Source: Pacificoceanicola sp048553275
Lineage (GTDB): Bacteria > Pseudomonadota > Alphaproteobacteria > Rhodobacterales > Rhodobacteraceae
Assembly: GCF_048553275.1 (NCBI RefSeq)
Contig: NZ_JBLZMW010000009.1
Coordinates: 62,001-126,000, forward strand
Reading direction: 5' to 3'
Length of the DNA: 64,000 nt
Shown here: positions 7,460-16,379 of the stretch, one piece after another
Numbering within the stretch: position 1 is the first letter of the stretch
Layout: each line of letters starts with the position of its first letter
Made by a program: the position numbers and the translations under genes
The notes under the pieces: generated by a model
Told to the model about the DNA's origin: nothing
Database searches by the model: none
The model's input: the letters and a program-made list of their open reading frames with translations, nothing else

Positions 7460-8092
7460 ATGGCGTTTCATGAGGTGAGATTTCCGGCGGACCTGAGCTT
7501 TGGCTCGGTTGGCGGTCCGGAGCGGCGCACGGATATCGTGCAGCTGACCAGCGGGTTCGAAGAGCGCAATACGCCGTGGGCGCATTCGCGCAGGCGGTAT
7601 GATGCGGGGCTCGGGTTGCGCTCGCTCGACGATGTCGAGTCGTTGATCGCGTTCTTCGAAGCGCGGCAGGGGCAGATCTTTGGCTTTCGCTGGAAAGACT
7701 GGGCAGACTACAAGTCCTGCAAGCCATCGCGGCAGCCGGAGATGGGTGATCAGGTCATTGGTACGGGCGACGGTGTTACGAAGACGTTCCAGCTCATCAA
7801 GACCTATAGGTCGGGTGTGGGCGCTTATGCCCGGCCGATCACAAAGCCGGTGGCCGGAACGGTGGTTGCGGCGGTCCAGGATGTGGAGGCGCGCGAAGGT
7901 GTGCATTTCACACTGGATGTGGATGCCGGGTTGATCACGTTCATCGAGCCGCCGCTTGCCGGTGCCGAGATCAGCGCAGGGTTCGAGTTCGATGTGCCAG
8001 TGCGTTTTGACACGGATCGGATCAACGTTAGCGTGGCCAGCTTCCGCGCCGGGCAGGTGCCGGATGTTCCAGTGGTGGAGGTCCGGATCTGA
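7460..8092 (+). CDS. orfg12: GTA distal tail protein g12 (DUF2460)
   Basis: A 210-residue DUF2460 protein, the distal tail ring at the top of the GTA baseplate. It has FHEVRFPADLSFGSVGGPER at the start, GFRWKDWADYKSC in the middle and the C-terminal VPVRFDTDRINVSVASF strand pair, all typical. ATG 7460 follows GGAGGG (7450-7455) at 4-base spacing; the upstream in-frame TTG 7448 is an unlikely start. The stop overlaps the g13 start. Confidence 0.93.
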   Translation: MAFHEVRFPADLSFGSVGGPERRTDIVQLTSGFEERNTPWAHSRRRYDAGLGLRSLDDVESLIAFFEARQGQIFGFRWKDWADYKSCKPSRQPEMGDQVIGTGDGVTKTFQLIKTYRSGVGAYARPITKPVAGTVVAAVQDVEAREGVHFTLDVDAGLITFIEPPLAGAEISAGFEFDVPVRFDTDRINVSVASFRAGQVPDVPVVEVRI

Positions 8093-8979
8093 TGGGCCAT
8101 GCAGACTCACTTCATACGCATTTGCAGACAGGGTCGGGCACGGTCGCGCGGGCTTGGGCCGTGACGCGCCGCGATGGCGTCGTGTTCGGCTTCACCGATC
8201 ATGACCGTGATCTCACGTTCGAGGGGATCACGTTTCGTGCGGACACCGGTCTGAGCGCTCGGGCGTTACAGCAGGCGACAGGGCTCTCGGTGGACAATAC
8301 CGAGGCCATGGGCGCCCTGAGCGATGCCGCTATCCGTGAGGAAGATATCGCGGCAGGGCGGTTTGACGAGGCCGAGGTTGTCTCGTGGATGGTCAACTGG
8401 GCAGACGTGTCGGCGCGGCGTGTCATGTTCCGCGGGCATATCGGCGAGCTGCGCCGGGGCAATGGCGCGTTTCATGCGGAACTGCGCGGGTTGACGGATA
8501 TGCTCAATCGCCCCTTGGGGCGGGTCTATCAAAAGCCCTGTTCAGCGGTTCTGGGTGACGCGGGCTGCGCCTTTGATACCGCCCGGTCCGGGTATTTCCA
8601 CGAAGGCGCCGTGCGCGAGGTCGAGGCAACGCGATCGTTCTTTTTCGATGCGCTGACTGACTTTGAGCCCGGCTGGTTTCAGAGGGGGCGACTGACGGTT
8701 CAGAACGGCGCCGCCGCCGGCCTCTCGGGGGCGATCAAGCGCGATGTTGTGCTCTATGATGGCACACGCCGGATTGATCTGTGGGAGCCGCTGCGGGGCA
8801 AAGTCGTGCCGGGCGATCAGGTGAAGATCATTGCGGGATGTGACAAGCGTTTCGAGACCTGCCGTCTGAAGTTCAACAATGTTGTCAACTTTCAGGGTTT
8901 TCCGGACCTGCCGGAAGAGGACTGGATTTTCGTGCATGCATCGCAAGCGAAGAAGACAAGCGGAGGCAGCCGGAGATGA
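8092..8979 (+). CDS. orfg13: GTA tail hub protein g13 (DUF2163)
   Basis: A 295-residue DUF2163 protein forming the hub of the GTA tail tip. The N-terminal half holds GFTDHDRDLTFEGITF, typical of the family. Four cysteines sit in two pairs, in QKPCSAVLGDAGC (about residues 150-160) and GCDKRFETCRLKF (about 246-253). This arrangement matches the iron-sulfur-binding type of tail hub known for lambda gpL relatives, so a bound cluster is likely. Start and stop both overlap the neighbours. Confidence 0.93.
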   Translation: MGHADSLHTHLQTGSGTVARAWAVTRRDGVVFGFTDHDRDLTFEGITFRADTGLSARALQQATGLSVDNTEAMGALSDAAIREEDIAAGRFDEAEVVSWMVNWADVSARRVMFRGHIGELRRGNGAFHAELRGLTDMLNRPLGRVYQKPCSAVLGDAGCAFDTARSGYFHEGAVREVEATRSFFFDALTDFEPGWFQRGRLTVQNGAAAGLSGAIKRDVVLYDGTRRIDLWEPLRGKVVPGDQVKIIAGCDKRFETCRLKFNNVVNFQGFPDLPEEDWIFVHASQAKKTSGGSRR

Positions 8980-9410
8980 ACGCGATCGTTGAGGCCGCCC
9001 GCAGCTGGGTCGGCACGCCCTACGTGCATCAGGCGTCCCGCAAAGGCGCCGGGTGTGATTGTCTTGGGCTGCTGCGCGGGGTCTGGCGCGAAGTGATCGG
9101 GCCGGAGCCGGTCACGGTGCCAGCCTATACCAGGGATTGGTCCGAGCCTCAGGGCGAGGAACGCCTTTGGCAGGCAGCGCTGGCACATCTGGTGCGCAAG
9201 CCCCTGGACGCAGCCGCGCCGGGGGACGTTTTGCTGTTTCGCATGCGCGACGGCTCTGTCGCCAAGCACGTCGGAATCCAGTCCCGTATCGGAGACGATG
9301 CGGCATTCATCCATGCCTATAGCGGGCATGGCGTTATCGAAAGTGCGCTCAGCGCACCGTGGGCGCGGCGCGTTGTGGCGCGGTTCGCCTTTCCAGTGGA
9401 GGCGCTATAA
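8976..9410 (+). CDS. orfg14: GTA cell wall peptidase g14 (NlpC/P60)
   Basis: A 144-residue NlpC/P60-type cysteine peptidase that is part of the tail tip and opens the recipient cell wall. The nucleophile is in GAGCDCLGLLRG (Cys at about residue 29), and the catalytic His is in VAKHVGIQS (about residue 93) with a further polar residue downstream at IHAYSGHGV. It starts at ATG 8976, overlapping the g13 stop by four bases, and its TAA shares one base with the g15 ATG. Confidence 0.93.
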   Translation: MNAIVEAARSWVGTPYVHQASRKGAGCDCLGLLRGVWREVIGPEPVTVPAYTRDWSEPQGEERLWQAALAHLVRKPLDAAAPGDVLLFRMRDGSVAKHVGIQSRIGDDAAFIHAYSGHGVIESALSAPWARRVVARFAFPVEAL

Positions 9411-12400
9411 TGGCAACGATCCTTCTTTCTGTCGCGGGTGCGGCAATCGGCAGCTCTGTCGGTGGCTCGCTGCTCGGACTTAGCATGACGGCCGTGGGCC
9501 GTTTCATCGGCGCGTCTCTCGGCCGCGCCATTGACCAACGCATCATGGGCCAGGGCTCCGATGCGGTCGAGGTTGGCAAGATCGACCGGTTCCGGGTGAC
9601 TGGTGCGGGCGAAGGCGCGCCAGTTGCGCAGGTCTTCGGGCGGATGCGGCTTGGCGGCCATGTCATCTGGGCCACCGAATTCGAGGAGCATGTCAAACAG
9701 ACCGGCGGCGGCGGTAAAGGTGCCCCGTCGCAGCCAAAGGTCAAGAATTACAGCTATTCCGTGAGCCTTGCTCTGGCGCTCTGCGAGGGTGAGATCTCGT
9801 CCGTGCAGCGGGTCTGGGCCGATGGAGTCGAGGTGCCACTCAAGGATCTGAACATGCGGATCTATCGCGGCACCCATGATCAGTTGCCCGATCCCAAGAT
9901 GGAGGCGGTCGAGGGGACCGGCATGGTTCCGGGGTACCGTGGTACGGCCTATGTGGTGATGGAAGATCTGCAGTTGTCGGAGTTTGGCAACCGAATTCCG
10001 CAATTCAGCTTCGAGGTCACCCGTCCTGAGTTGGAAGACGACGCGGATGTGCCGAACGCGGTGACGGGCGTTGCAATGATCCCTGGCACCGGTGAATATG
10101 CGCTGGCAACGGAGCCGGTGTATATGAACTATGCTGCGGGGCCGGTGACACAGTTTGGCTCCGCCAAGACGGGCAAGCGGGTGATCAACGTCAACTCTCC
10201 GTCGGAAGAGCCGGACTTCAATACGTCCTTGATGCAGCTGACGGAGGAAATGCCGGGCTGCAAATCGGTGTCGCTGGTGGTGAGTTGGTTCGGGGACGAC
10301 CTGCGCTGTGGTGCCTGTTCGATCAAACCCAAAGTCGAAGAGCTCGCGTTCGAGTCCGAGGCGTTCCCATGGTCGGTGAGTGGCCTCACCCGATCGCAGG
10401 CCGAGCGTGTTCCGTTGTCGGAGGAGCGTCCTGTCTATGGCGGCACGCCGACGGATGCCTCCGTGGTTCAGTCGATCCGGAAGATGACTGAAGAGGGGCT
10501 GGAGGTGATGTATTATCCCTTCATCCTAATGGACCAGATGCTGAACGAGCTGCCGGACCCGTGGAGCGGGAACACGGGTCAGCCAAAGCTACCCTGGCGT
10601 GGCAGGATCACGCTGAGCACCGCACCGGGCCGCGAAGGCTCGCCCGATGGTACAGCAGCGGCGGATGCCGAGGTTGCGCAGTTCATCGGGACGGTCACAG
10701 CGGCGGACTTCTCGGTTGGCGATGGCGTTGTGACGTACAATGGCCCGGACGAGTGGAGCTATAGCCGTTTCATTCTGCATCAGGCGGCGCTTTGCGCGGC
10801 GGCTGGCGGTCTGACGGCGTTCTGTATCGGCTCCGAGATGCGGGGCCTGACGCAGATCCGCGGAGCGGGCGGTTTTCCTGCGGTGCAGGCGCTCAAGACC
10901 CTGGCGGCGGAATGCCGGACATTGCTGGGTCCCGACGTTAAGCTGGGCTACGCGGCAGACTGGACCGAATACTTCGGATATCATCCGCAGGATGGCTCGG
11001 GCGATCTCTATTTCCATCTCGATCCGCTGTGGAGCGATGACGAGATCGATTTCATCGGAATCGACAATTACATGCCGCTGTCGGATTGGCGGGACGGGGA
11101 CACGCACGCGGATGCGGATTGGCAATCAATCTACAACCTCGATTATCTCAAGGCGAATATCGCCGGGGGCGAGGGTTATGATTGGTACTACGACAGCGTC
11201 GAAGGCCGGGATGCGCAGCGCCGCGAGCCGATCACCGATGGATCGTATGATGAGCCTTGGGTCTGGCGTTACAAGGATATCCGCAATTGGTGGCAAAACG
11301 ATCACTACGAGCGGCAGGGCGGCGTACGCGCCCTCGATCCGACCGAATGGGAGCCGGGCAGCAAGCCGATCTGGTTTACAGAACTGGGTTGCGCTGCTGT
11401 GGACAAGGGCACGAACCAGCCGAACAAGTTCGTCGATCCCAAAAGCTCGGAATCCTCGTTGCCCTACTACTCCAATGGGATGCGCGATGAGCTGATTCAG
11501 CGACAGTATATTCGTGCAATGTACGATTTCTGGGGGGATACCGCGAATAACCCGCAGTCCGATATCTATGACGGGGCAATGATCGATATGACGCGGGCCT
11601 TTGTCTGGGCTTGGGACGCACGGCCTTATCCGTGGTTTCCCGGCAATGAGGATCTGTGGTCTGATGGGCCGAACTATCGCCGGGGACATTGGCTGAATGG
11701 CCGTGTATCGGGGCGGACGCTGGCGTCTGTCGTGCGGGAAATCTGCGAGCGTTCCGGGGTGACGGCCATCGACACGAGCCAGTTGCATGGCTACGTGCGC
11801 GGCTATGTTGTGCCGCGCGTTTCGGACGCCCGGCATGCATTGCAGCCGTTGATGCTGACCTATGGGTTCGATGCCATCGAGCGCGACGGTCTGCTGGTGT
11901 TTCGTATGCGGACGGGCAAGGCACCGATTGACCTTTCGCTGGCGGACCTCGCGATCAGCGAGGAGGTCGAAGGCGACCTGATGGAAACCCGTGCCGGTGA
12001 AGTCGAGATGGTAGGCCGCGTGCGCGTCAGCTTCGTTCAGGCGGATGGCGATCATCGTGTGGCCGCCGAGGAAACGGTTTTGCCCGATGATCGCACCCAT
12101 GCGGTGGCGGAGACGGACCTGAACCTGTCCCTGACGCGGGCAGAAGGGCGACAAACTGCCGAACGCTGGCTTGCGGAGGCGCGGGTCGCGCGCGACAGCA
12201 TGCGCTTTGCCCTGCCGCCTTCGAAGCTGGCGCTGGGCGCGGGCGATGTGGTGCGGCTGCCGTCAAAGTCGGGACCGGTGCTGGCGCGGGTCGACCGTGT
12301 CGACGTGACGGATCGTCAGATCGTTGATGCGGTCCGGATCGAGCCGGATGTCTTCGTGCCCTCCGAGTTTGCGGATGAGACGGCGCCGTTGCATCGGTTC

Positions 12401-13342
12401 ACCGCCGCGGCTCCGGTCACGCCGATCTTCATGGACCTGCCTTTGATGAACGGGGAGGAAGTGCCTCATGCGCCGCACCTCGCGATCGCAGCGGAACCCT
12501 GGCCGGGCAGCGTGGCAGTTTACGACTCGGCTTTGGATGCGGATTATTCGCTCAACGAGATCATCGCCGCGCGCTCCAGTGTTGGCGTGACGGAGACGCC
12601 GTTGTTCGCCGCCCCGGTTGGCCGGCTCGACAAGGGGGATGCGCTTCGGATCCGTCTGACCTCCGGCACGCTGCAGTCGATCTCGGACGAAGCGCTTCTG
12701 GCCGGCGGCAATCTGATTGCCATCGGTGATGGTTCGCCGGACAAATGGGAGTTGCTGCAATTCCGTGATGCGGATCTTGTCGGGGAAAACACCTGGGAGT
12801 TGCGCAATCGTTTGCGGGGGCAGGCGGGCAGTGACGGGGTGATGCCCGACACCTGGCCATCCGGATCGCTGGTGGTGGTCATGAATGGTCTGCCCTTGCA
12901 GATTTCCCTTGCGGCGGCGCAGCGGCGGCTCTTGCGGCACTATCGGGTCGGTCCGGCCCGCAGGCCGTACGACGATCCGACCTATGTCTACGAGGCGCAC
13001 GCCTTCGAGGGCAATGGATTGCGACCATATCGTCCCGGGCATCTGTCGCTCAAGCGTGTTGGCGGTGATCTGTCGGCGCAGTGGATCCGCCGGACCCGGA
13101 TTGATGGCGACAGCTGGGATCTGGCGGAAGTGCCGCTTGGCGAAGACAGCGAAGCCTATCTGCTGCGGGTCGAAAAGGATGGCACATTGCTGCGGGAGGC
13201 ACAGCTTTCCACTCCCGCCTGGACCTATGACGCGGCCATGCAGAGCGCCGACGGTGCGGCGGGGCTTGTAACGGTGTCTGTGGCGCAGGTGTCGGGTCGG
13301 TTTGGACCTGGTCCCTTTGCCAGCCGGACGGTGAGCTTGTGA
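9410..13342 (+). CDS. orfg15: GTA megatron/host-specificity tail tip protein g15
   Basis: A 1310-residue protein, the largest of the GTA, forming the central tip spike. Residues 1-45 are hydrophobic and Gly-rich (MATILLSVAGAAIGSSVGGS). A glycoside hydrolase-like TIM barrel region follows in the middle (near FIGIDNYMPLSDWRDGD and ELGCAAVDKG), then the phage tail protein domain and C-terminal beta-sandwich modules. The start at ATG 9410 is fixed by overlap with the g14 TAA; a longer in-frame reading from 9359 lies within g14. Whether the barrel is an active hydrolase is uncertain. In GTAs this protein contacts the recipient surface. Confidence 0.95.
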   Translation: MATILLSVAGAAIGSSVGGSLLGLSMTAVGRFIGASLGRAIDQRIMGQGSDAVEVGKIDRFRVTGAGEGAPVAQVFGRMRLGGHVIWATEFEEHVKQTGGGGKGAPSQPKVKNYSYSVSLALALCEGEISSVQRVWADGVEVPLKDLNMRIYRGTHDQLPDPKMEAVEGTGMVPGYRGTAYVVMEDLQLSEFGNRIPQFSFEVTRPELEDDADVPNAVTGVAMIPGTGEYALATEPVYMNYAAGPVTQFGSAKTGKRVINVNSPSEEPDFNTSLMQLTEEMPGCKSVSLVVSWFGDDLRCGACSIKPKVEELAFESEAFPWSVSGLTRSQAERVPLSEERPVYGGTPTDASVVQSIRKMTEEGLEVMYYPFILMDQMLNELPDPWSGNTGQPKLPWRGRITLSTAPGREGSPDGTAAADAEVAQFIGTVTAADFSVGDGVVTYNGPDEWSYSRFILHQAALCAAAGGLTAFCIGSEMRGLTQIRGAGGFPAVQALKTLAAECRTLLGPDVKLGYAADWTEYFGYHPQDGSGDLYFHLDPLWSDDEIDFIGIDNYMPLSDWRDGDTHADADWQSIYNLDYLKANIAGGEGYDWYYDSVEGRDAQRREPITDGSYDEPWVWRYKDIRNWWQNDHYERQGGVRALDPTEWEPGSKPIWFTELGCAAVDKGTNQPNKFVDPKSSESSLPYYSNGMRDELIQRQYIRAMYDFWGDTANNPQSDIYDGAMIDMTRAFVWAWDARPYPWFPGNEDLWSDGPNYRRGHWLNGRVSGRTLASVVREICERSGVTAIDTSQLHGYVRGYVVPRVSDARHALQPLMLTYGFDAIERDGLLVFRMRTGKAPIDLSLADLAISEEVEGDLMETRAGEVEMVGRVRVSFVQADGDHRVAAEETVLPDDRTHAVAETDLNLSLTRAEGRQTAERWLAEARVARDSMRFALPPSKLALGAGDVVRLPSKSGPVLARVDRVDVTDRQIVDAVRIEPDVFVPSEFADETAPLHRFTAAAPVTPIFMDLPLMNGEEVPHAPHLAIAAEPWPGSVAVYDSALDADYSLNEIIAARSSVGVTETPLFAAPVGRLDKGDALRIRLTSGTLQSISDEALLAGGNLIAIGDGSPDKWELLQFRDADLVGENTWELRNRLRGQAGSDGVMPDTWPSGSLVVVMNGLPLQISLAAAQRRLLRHYRVGPARRPYDDPTYVYEAHAFEGNGLRPYRPGHLSLKRVGGDLSAQWIRRTRIDGDSWDLAEVPLGEDSEAYLLRVEKDGTLLREAQLSTPAWTYDAAMQSADGAAGLVTVSVAQVSGRFGPGPFASRTVSL

Positions 13343-13636
13343 GACCGGTCCTGACCGGAGATGTAAGCGCGCGCGGCGGCGCGGGCATTGTTGTCCGTGC
13401 CTGCCTGCGCGCGCGACAGCCTTGCCCGGAGGCTGGTTGCCCAGGCGGAAGCTGCGGATCGCTATCGCAAACGCATGGGCAAGGCGCATCCGTTCTGGGG
13501 CAACGGCACGTTGATGGCCGCGGCCTTGGGCCGGGGGCAGATTCCGAAGGAGCGGCGTCTGGATGACCCGGAATATGCAGATTGCTTTGTCTGTGTGCTC
13601 GATGCGTTGCGAATGCGGCGCTGTGTAGCGGGCTGA
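13339..13636 (+). pseudogene. Small GTA-linked gene after g15, frame-disrupted
   Basis: A small protein commonly follows g15 in related genomes, beginning with an MRPVL-GDV segment and containing a RYRKRMGKAHPFWGNGTLMAAAL-like core. Both parts are present but in different frames. GTG 13339 overlaps the g15 stop as GTGA and reads MRPVLTGDV. From about 13367 the second frame reads through ALLSVPACARDSLARRLVAQ, the Gly/Asn-Gly-Thr core and ends at TGA 13636. The junction is a GC-only run (13367-13386, alternating GCG/CGC). It could be a true one-base indel, a sequencing error in that run, or a shorter gene starting at TTG 13388. Family recognition is from memory. Confidence 0.6.
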
Positions 13637-13810
13637 CAGAGGTCGCCTAGGATGCAAATGGGGTGGCTGGACGCAAGTTTAGCCGCCTTTCCGCGTTGGC
13701 CATGCGAGCCTGCGGTGAAGTTTCATAGAGTGCGATGCATTCCATCACATATTTGCGTTTCGTACAGGCCAGACTATCTGCTAAGCTGCGGTGGTCAAAG
13801 GAGAGATACG

Positions 13811-14626
13811 ATGGCTGAAACGCGCGCAAAACTTGCCGAAGTCGATCCTGTCTGGGCTCGCGTTGTTCGTGAGGCGGAAGAGGCAGTGAAGGTCGAGCCG
13901 CTGCTGGGCGGCATGGTGCATTACTCGATTTTGCACTACCCGACACTGGAAAAAGCCCTGGCCTTCCGGATTTCGTTGAAGCTTGCCAATGGCGAGATGT
14001 CAGAGCAGATCCTGCGAGAGATCTGCGACGCGGCATACGAGGCCGACCCGTCGCTCGCACAGGCGGCACGCGCCGATATCGTGGCCGTGCACGATCGTGA
14101 CCCGGCCTGCCATCGGTACTTGCAGCCGCTCCTTTTCTTCAAGGGCTTTCAGGCAATTCAGGCCTATCGCGTTGGACATTGGCTGTGGAAACAGGGGCGC
14201 CGCGACATGGCGTATTTCTTCCAGATGCGCTCCTCCGAGGTCTTTGGCATCGATATCCATCCGGCAGCGCGCATCGGACGCGGCATCATGATCGACCACG
14301 CGCATTCCATCGTGATCGGTGAGACGGCGGTTGTCGGCGACAACGTTTCGATGCTGCATTCCGTGACACTCGGCGGCACGGGCAAGGAAGAGGAAGACCG
14401 CCATCCCAAGATTGGAAATGGTGTGATGATCGGGGCCGGGGCAAAAGTGCTCGGCAATATCCGGATTGGAGACTGTTCGCGCATCGCTGCAGGCTCGGTT
14501 GTGCTCCACGAAGTGCCGGAATGTACGACGGTGGCCGGGGTTCCGGCGAAGATCGTCGGCAAGGCAGGTTGTTCGCAACCATCGATCAGCATGGACCAGT
14601 TGCTGCGTGACAGCGAACCGGAGTGA
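13811..14626 (+). CDS. cysE: Serine O-acetyltransferase
   Basis: A 271-residue cytoplasmic enzyme that makes O-acetylserine from serine and acetyl-CoA, the first step of cysteine synthesis. An N-terminal helical domain (SILHYPTLEKALAFRISLKLAN) precedes a left-handed beta-helix of hexapeptide repeats with the catalytic region DIHPAARIGRGIMIDHAHS and the acetyl-CoA segment GGTGKEEEDRHP. ATG 13811 has AAAGGAGAG just upstream; an in-frame extension to 13652 is non-coding. It lies directly downstream of the GTA cluster in the same direction. The 174 bases before it show no gene. Confidence 0.95.
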   Translation: MAETRAKLAEVDPVWARVVREAEEAVKVEPLLGGMVHYSILHYPTLEKALAFRISLKLANGEMSEQILREICDAAYEADPSLAQAARADIVAVHDRDPACHRYLQPLLFFKGFQAIQAYRVGHWLWKQGRRDMAYFFQMRSSEVFGIDIHPAARIGRGIMIDHAHSIVIGETAVVGDNVSMLHSVTLGGTGKEEEDRHPKIGNGVMIGAGAKVLGNIRIGDCSRIAAGSVVLHEVPECTTVAGVPAKIVGKAGCSQPSISMDQLLRDSEPE

Positions 14627-14627
14627 A

Positions 14628-14649
14628 GAGGGGCAGCAATTGCCCCCTC
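14628..14649 (+). terminator. Hairpin after cysE
   Basis: GGGGCA (14630-14635) pairs with TGCCCC (14641-14646) over a 5-base loop, extended on both sides by GA/TC with one bulged C. It starts two bases after the cysE stop. There is no T-run, so termination is plausible but not certain. Confidence 0.4.
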
Positions 14650-14750
14650 AGATCAACTGGACAGAAATGGTCCGCTCTGGCGGCCCGTTTCGTCTCGACG
14701 GCCGCGCGTTGCTGAACTGCAGCTCACCGAAAACACAAACGACGAACGCT

Positions 14751-16043
14751 TCAGGCCAACATGGCCATGGGGTTCTCGAGATTGTCCTTGATCGCCGTCA
14801 AAAGCTCGGCCCCCAGTGACCCGTCGATGACCCGGTGATCGACGGAGAGCGTGACGGACATGATCGTGGCGACCTCGATCTGGTCGTTCGCGCCGACCAC
14901 TGGCTTTTTCACCCCCGCACCAACTGCGAGGATGGCGCCATGTGGCGGGTTGATGACTGCGTCGAAATTGTCGATCCCGAACATGCCCAGATTGGAAATC
15001 GCAAAGCTGCCGCCCTGATATTCGTGTGGCGCGAGTTTGCGCGTTCTGGCGCGCGCGGCGAGGTCTTTCATCTCTGCCGACAGCGCGGAAAGGCTTTTGC
15101 TCTCGGCGTCTTGCAGTACAGGCGTAAAGAGCCCGCCGTCGATGGCGACCGCGACGGCCACGTCCGATGGCTCAAGCTGCAGGATGCGATCTCCGGCCCA
15201 GACGGCGTTGGCCTTTGGCACCTGTTGCAGCGCCAGGGCGCAGGCCTTGATTATGAAATCGTTGACCGAGAGTTTGACGCCGCGCTTTGCGAGCTGAGCA
15301 TTCAGCTCGGCGCGGAAGGCAAGCAGCGCGTCGAGCCGGATGTCGCGGCGCAGGTAGAAGTGCGGAATGCTCTGTTTTGCCTCCGTGAGACGGGCAGCGA
15401 TGGTCTTGCGCATGCCATCAAGCGGCACCTCGGTGAAGGCACGGTCCTCATAGAGGCGGGTCACCGCACTGGCGTCGAGCGGTTTTGGTGCGGCGGGGCC
15501 GTCCATTTGCGGCGCCAGGCTCGCAGCAGCGACAGGCTGAGGCGCGGCGCTTGCGCTGTCGACATCGGCCTTCACGATGCGGCCATGCGGGCCGGATCCG
15601 GCGATCTGGCTGAGATCCAGGCCCTTTTGGGCGGCAATGCGACGGGCGAGGGGGGTGGCAAAGACCCGCGCGCCATCCTGTGTCGGAGCGGGGGGAGCGG
15701 CCGTCTCGCCGGCCCCCTCCGGGGCCACTTCGGTGGCCGCGGTTGCGTCCGCCTTCGGCTGCGGCGCAACGGGCGCGGCGCCCATGTCACTGGCGGTTTC
15801 GCTCTCTTCGAGCAGGACCGCGATGGGCGTGTTCACCTTCACTTCCGCCGTTCCTTCGGCAATCAGGATCTTGCCAATGGTGCCCTCGTCAACCGCTTCG
15901 AATTCCATCGTCGCCTTGTCGGTTTCGATCTCGGCGATAACGTCACCGGATTGCACCGCATCGCCTTCCTTGACCAGCCACTTGGCCAGCGTACCTTCTT
16001 CCATGGTCGGGGAGAGGGTGGGCATGAGGATTTCGGTGGGCAT
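14751..16043 (-). CDS. pdhC: Pyruvate dehydrogenase E2, dihydrolipoamide acetyltransferase
   Basis: A 430-residue E2 that transfers the acetyl group from lipoate to CoA and forms the core of the pyruvate dehydrogenase complex. Domains are a lipoyl domain (1-80, lipoylated Lys in EIETDKATMEFEA), an Ala/Pro linker, a peripheral subunit-binding domain (ARRIAAQKGLDLSQIAGSGPHG, about 130-165) and the catalytic domain, ending with the active site SVDHRVIDGSLGAELL. Its lipoyl domain is almost the same as that of PdhB. Last gene of the pdhA-pdhB-small gene-pdhC operon. Confidence 0.97.
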   Translation of the reverse strand: MPTEILMPTLSPTMEEGTLAKWLVKEGDAVQSGDVIAEIETDKATMEFEAVDEGTIGKILIAEGTAEVKVNTPIAVLLEESETASDMGAAPVAPQPKADATAATEVAPEGAGETAAPPAPTQDGARVFATPLARRIAAQKGLDLSQIAGSGPHGRIVKADVDSASAAPQPVAAASLAPQMDGPAAPKPLDASAVTRLYEDRAFTEVPLDGMRKTIAARLTEAKQSIPHFYLRRDIRLDALLAFRAELNAQLAKRGVKLSVNDFIIKACALALQQVPKANAVWAGDRILQLEPSDVAVAVAIDGGLFTPVLQDAESKSLSALSAEMKDLAARARTRKLAPHEYQGGSFAISNLGMFGIDNFDAVINPPHGAILAVGAGVKKPVVGANDQIEVATIMSVTLSVDHRVIDGSLGAELLTAIKDNLENPMAMLA

Positions 16044-16064
16044 CGTCGAGCGCCTCCTGGCGGG

Positions 16065-16379
16065 TTATTGTCTGGCGGCGGGCAGGCGAGGGGCCAACCC
16101 CTCGCGCTCCCCGGGATATTTGGACAGAGAAGAAGAAATCAGGGTCAGCGCATCGTAGGGAGGGCGCGGAGTTTGCCCATTCGCACGGGCCGCGACCGCC
16201 GCGGCCAGCGCTTTGCGATGTGCCGCGATCCATTCGTAGGCGTCCTGATGGCTGGGCCGGTCGCCGGGACGGAGGCCCCCTATCAGGTATTCGGGCACAT
16301 AGGCGCGGCCCGCGTCGGTTTCGATGCGATAGGCCTCGCGGGCGGGGTCCCTGCCTTGAACCTCGACGCGCGGGCTCAT
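16065..16379 (-). CDS. Small uncharacterised protein between pdhB and pdhC
   Basis: A 104-residue protein of unknown function. Its ATG overlaps the pdhB stop as ATGA, which strongly supports translation. The first 80 residues are soluble and charged (AGRAYVPEYLIGGLRPGDRPS, then DAYEWIAAHRKALAAAVAARANGQ). The last 23 residues (from ISSSLSKYPGEREG on) are encoded by a copy of a dispersed repeat seen twice more in this window, so the ancestral protein probably ended near residue 80. The position inside the pdh operon hints at an accessory role for the complex, but nothing in the sequence shows this. Confidence 0.75.
   Translation of the reverse strand: MSPRVEVQGRDPAREAYRIETDAGRAYVPEYLIGGLRPGDRPSHQDAYEWIAAHRKALAAAVAARANGQTPRPPYDALTLISSSLSKYPGEREGLAPRLPAARQ
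16081..16140 (-). repeat. Dispersed intergenic repeat, copy A
   Basis: On the minus strand this reads TTCTTCTTCTC, a short spacer, AAATATCCCGGGGAGCG, then a hairpin CGAGGGG/CCCCTCG (16087-16104). The same layout recurs near 25434 and 58902. Here it overlaps the 3' end of the small pdh-operon gene. Confidence 0.65.

Noticed and set aside
1..13636. An active prophage
   Set aside because: Gene order and lengths are those of RcGTA-type particles; no integrase, lysis, repressor or replication genes and no att-like repeats are seen.
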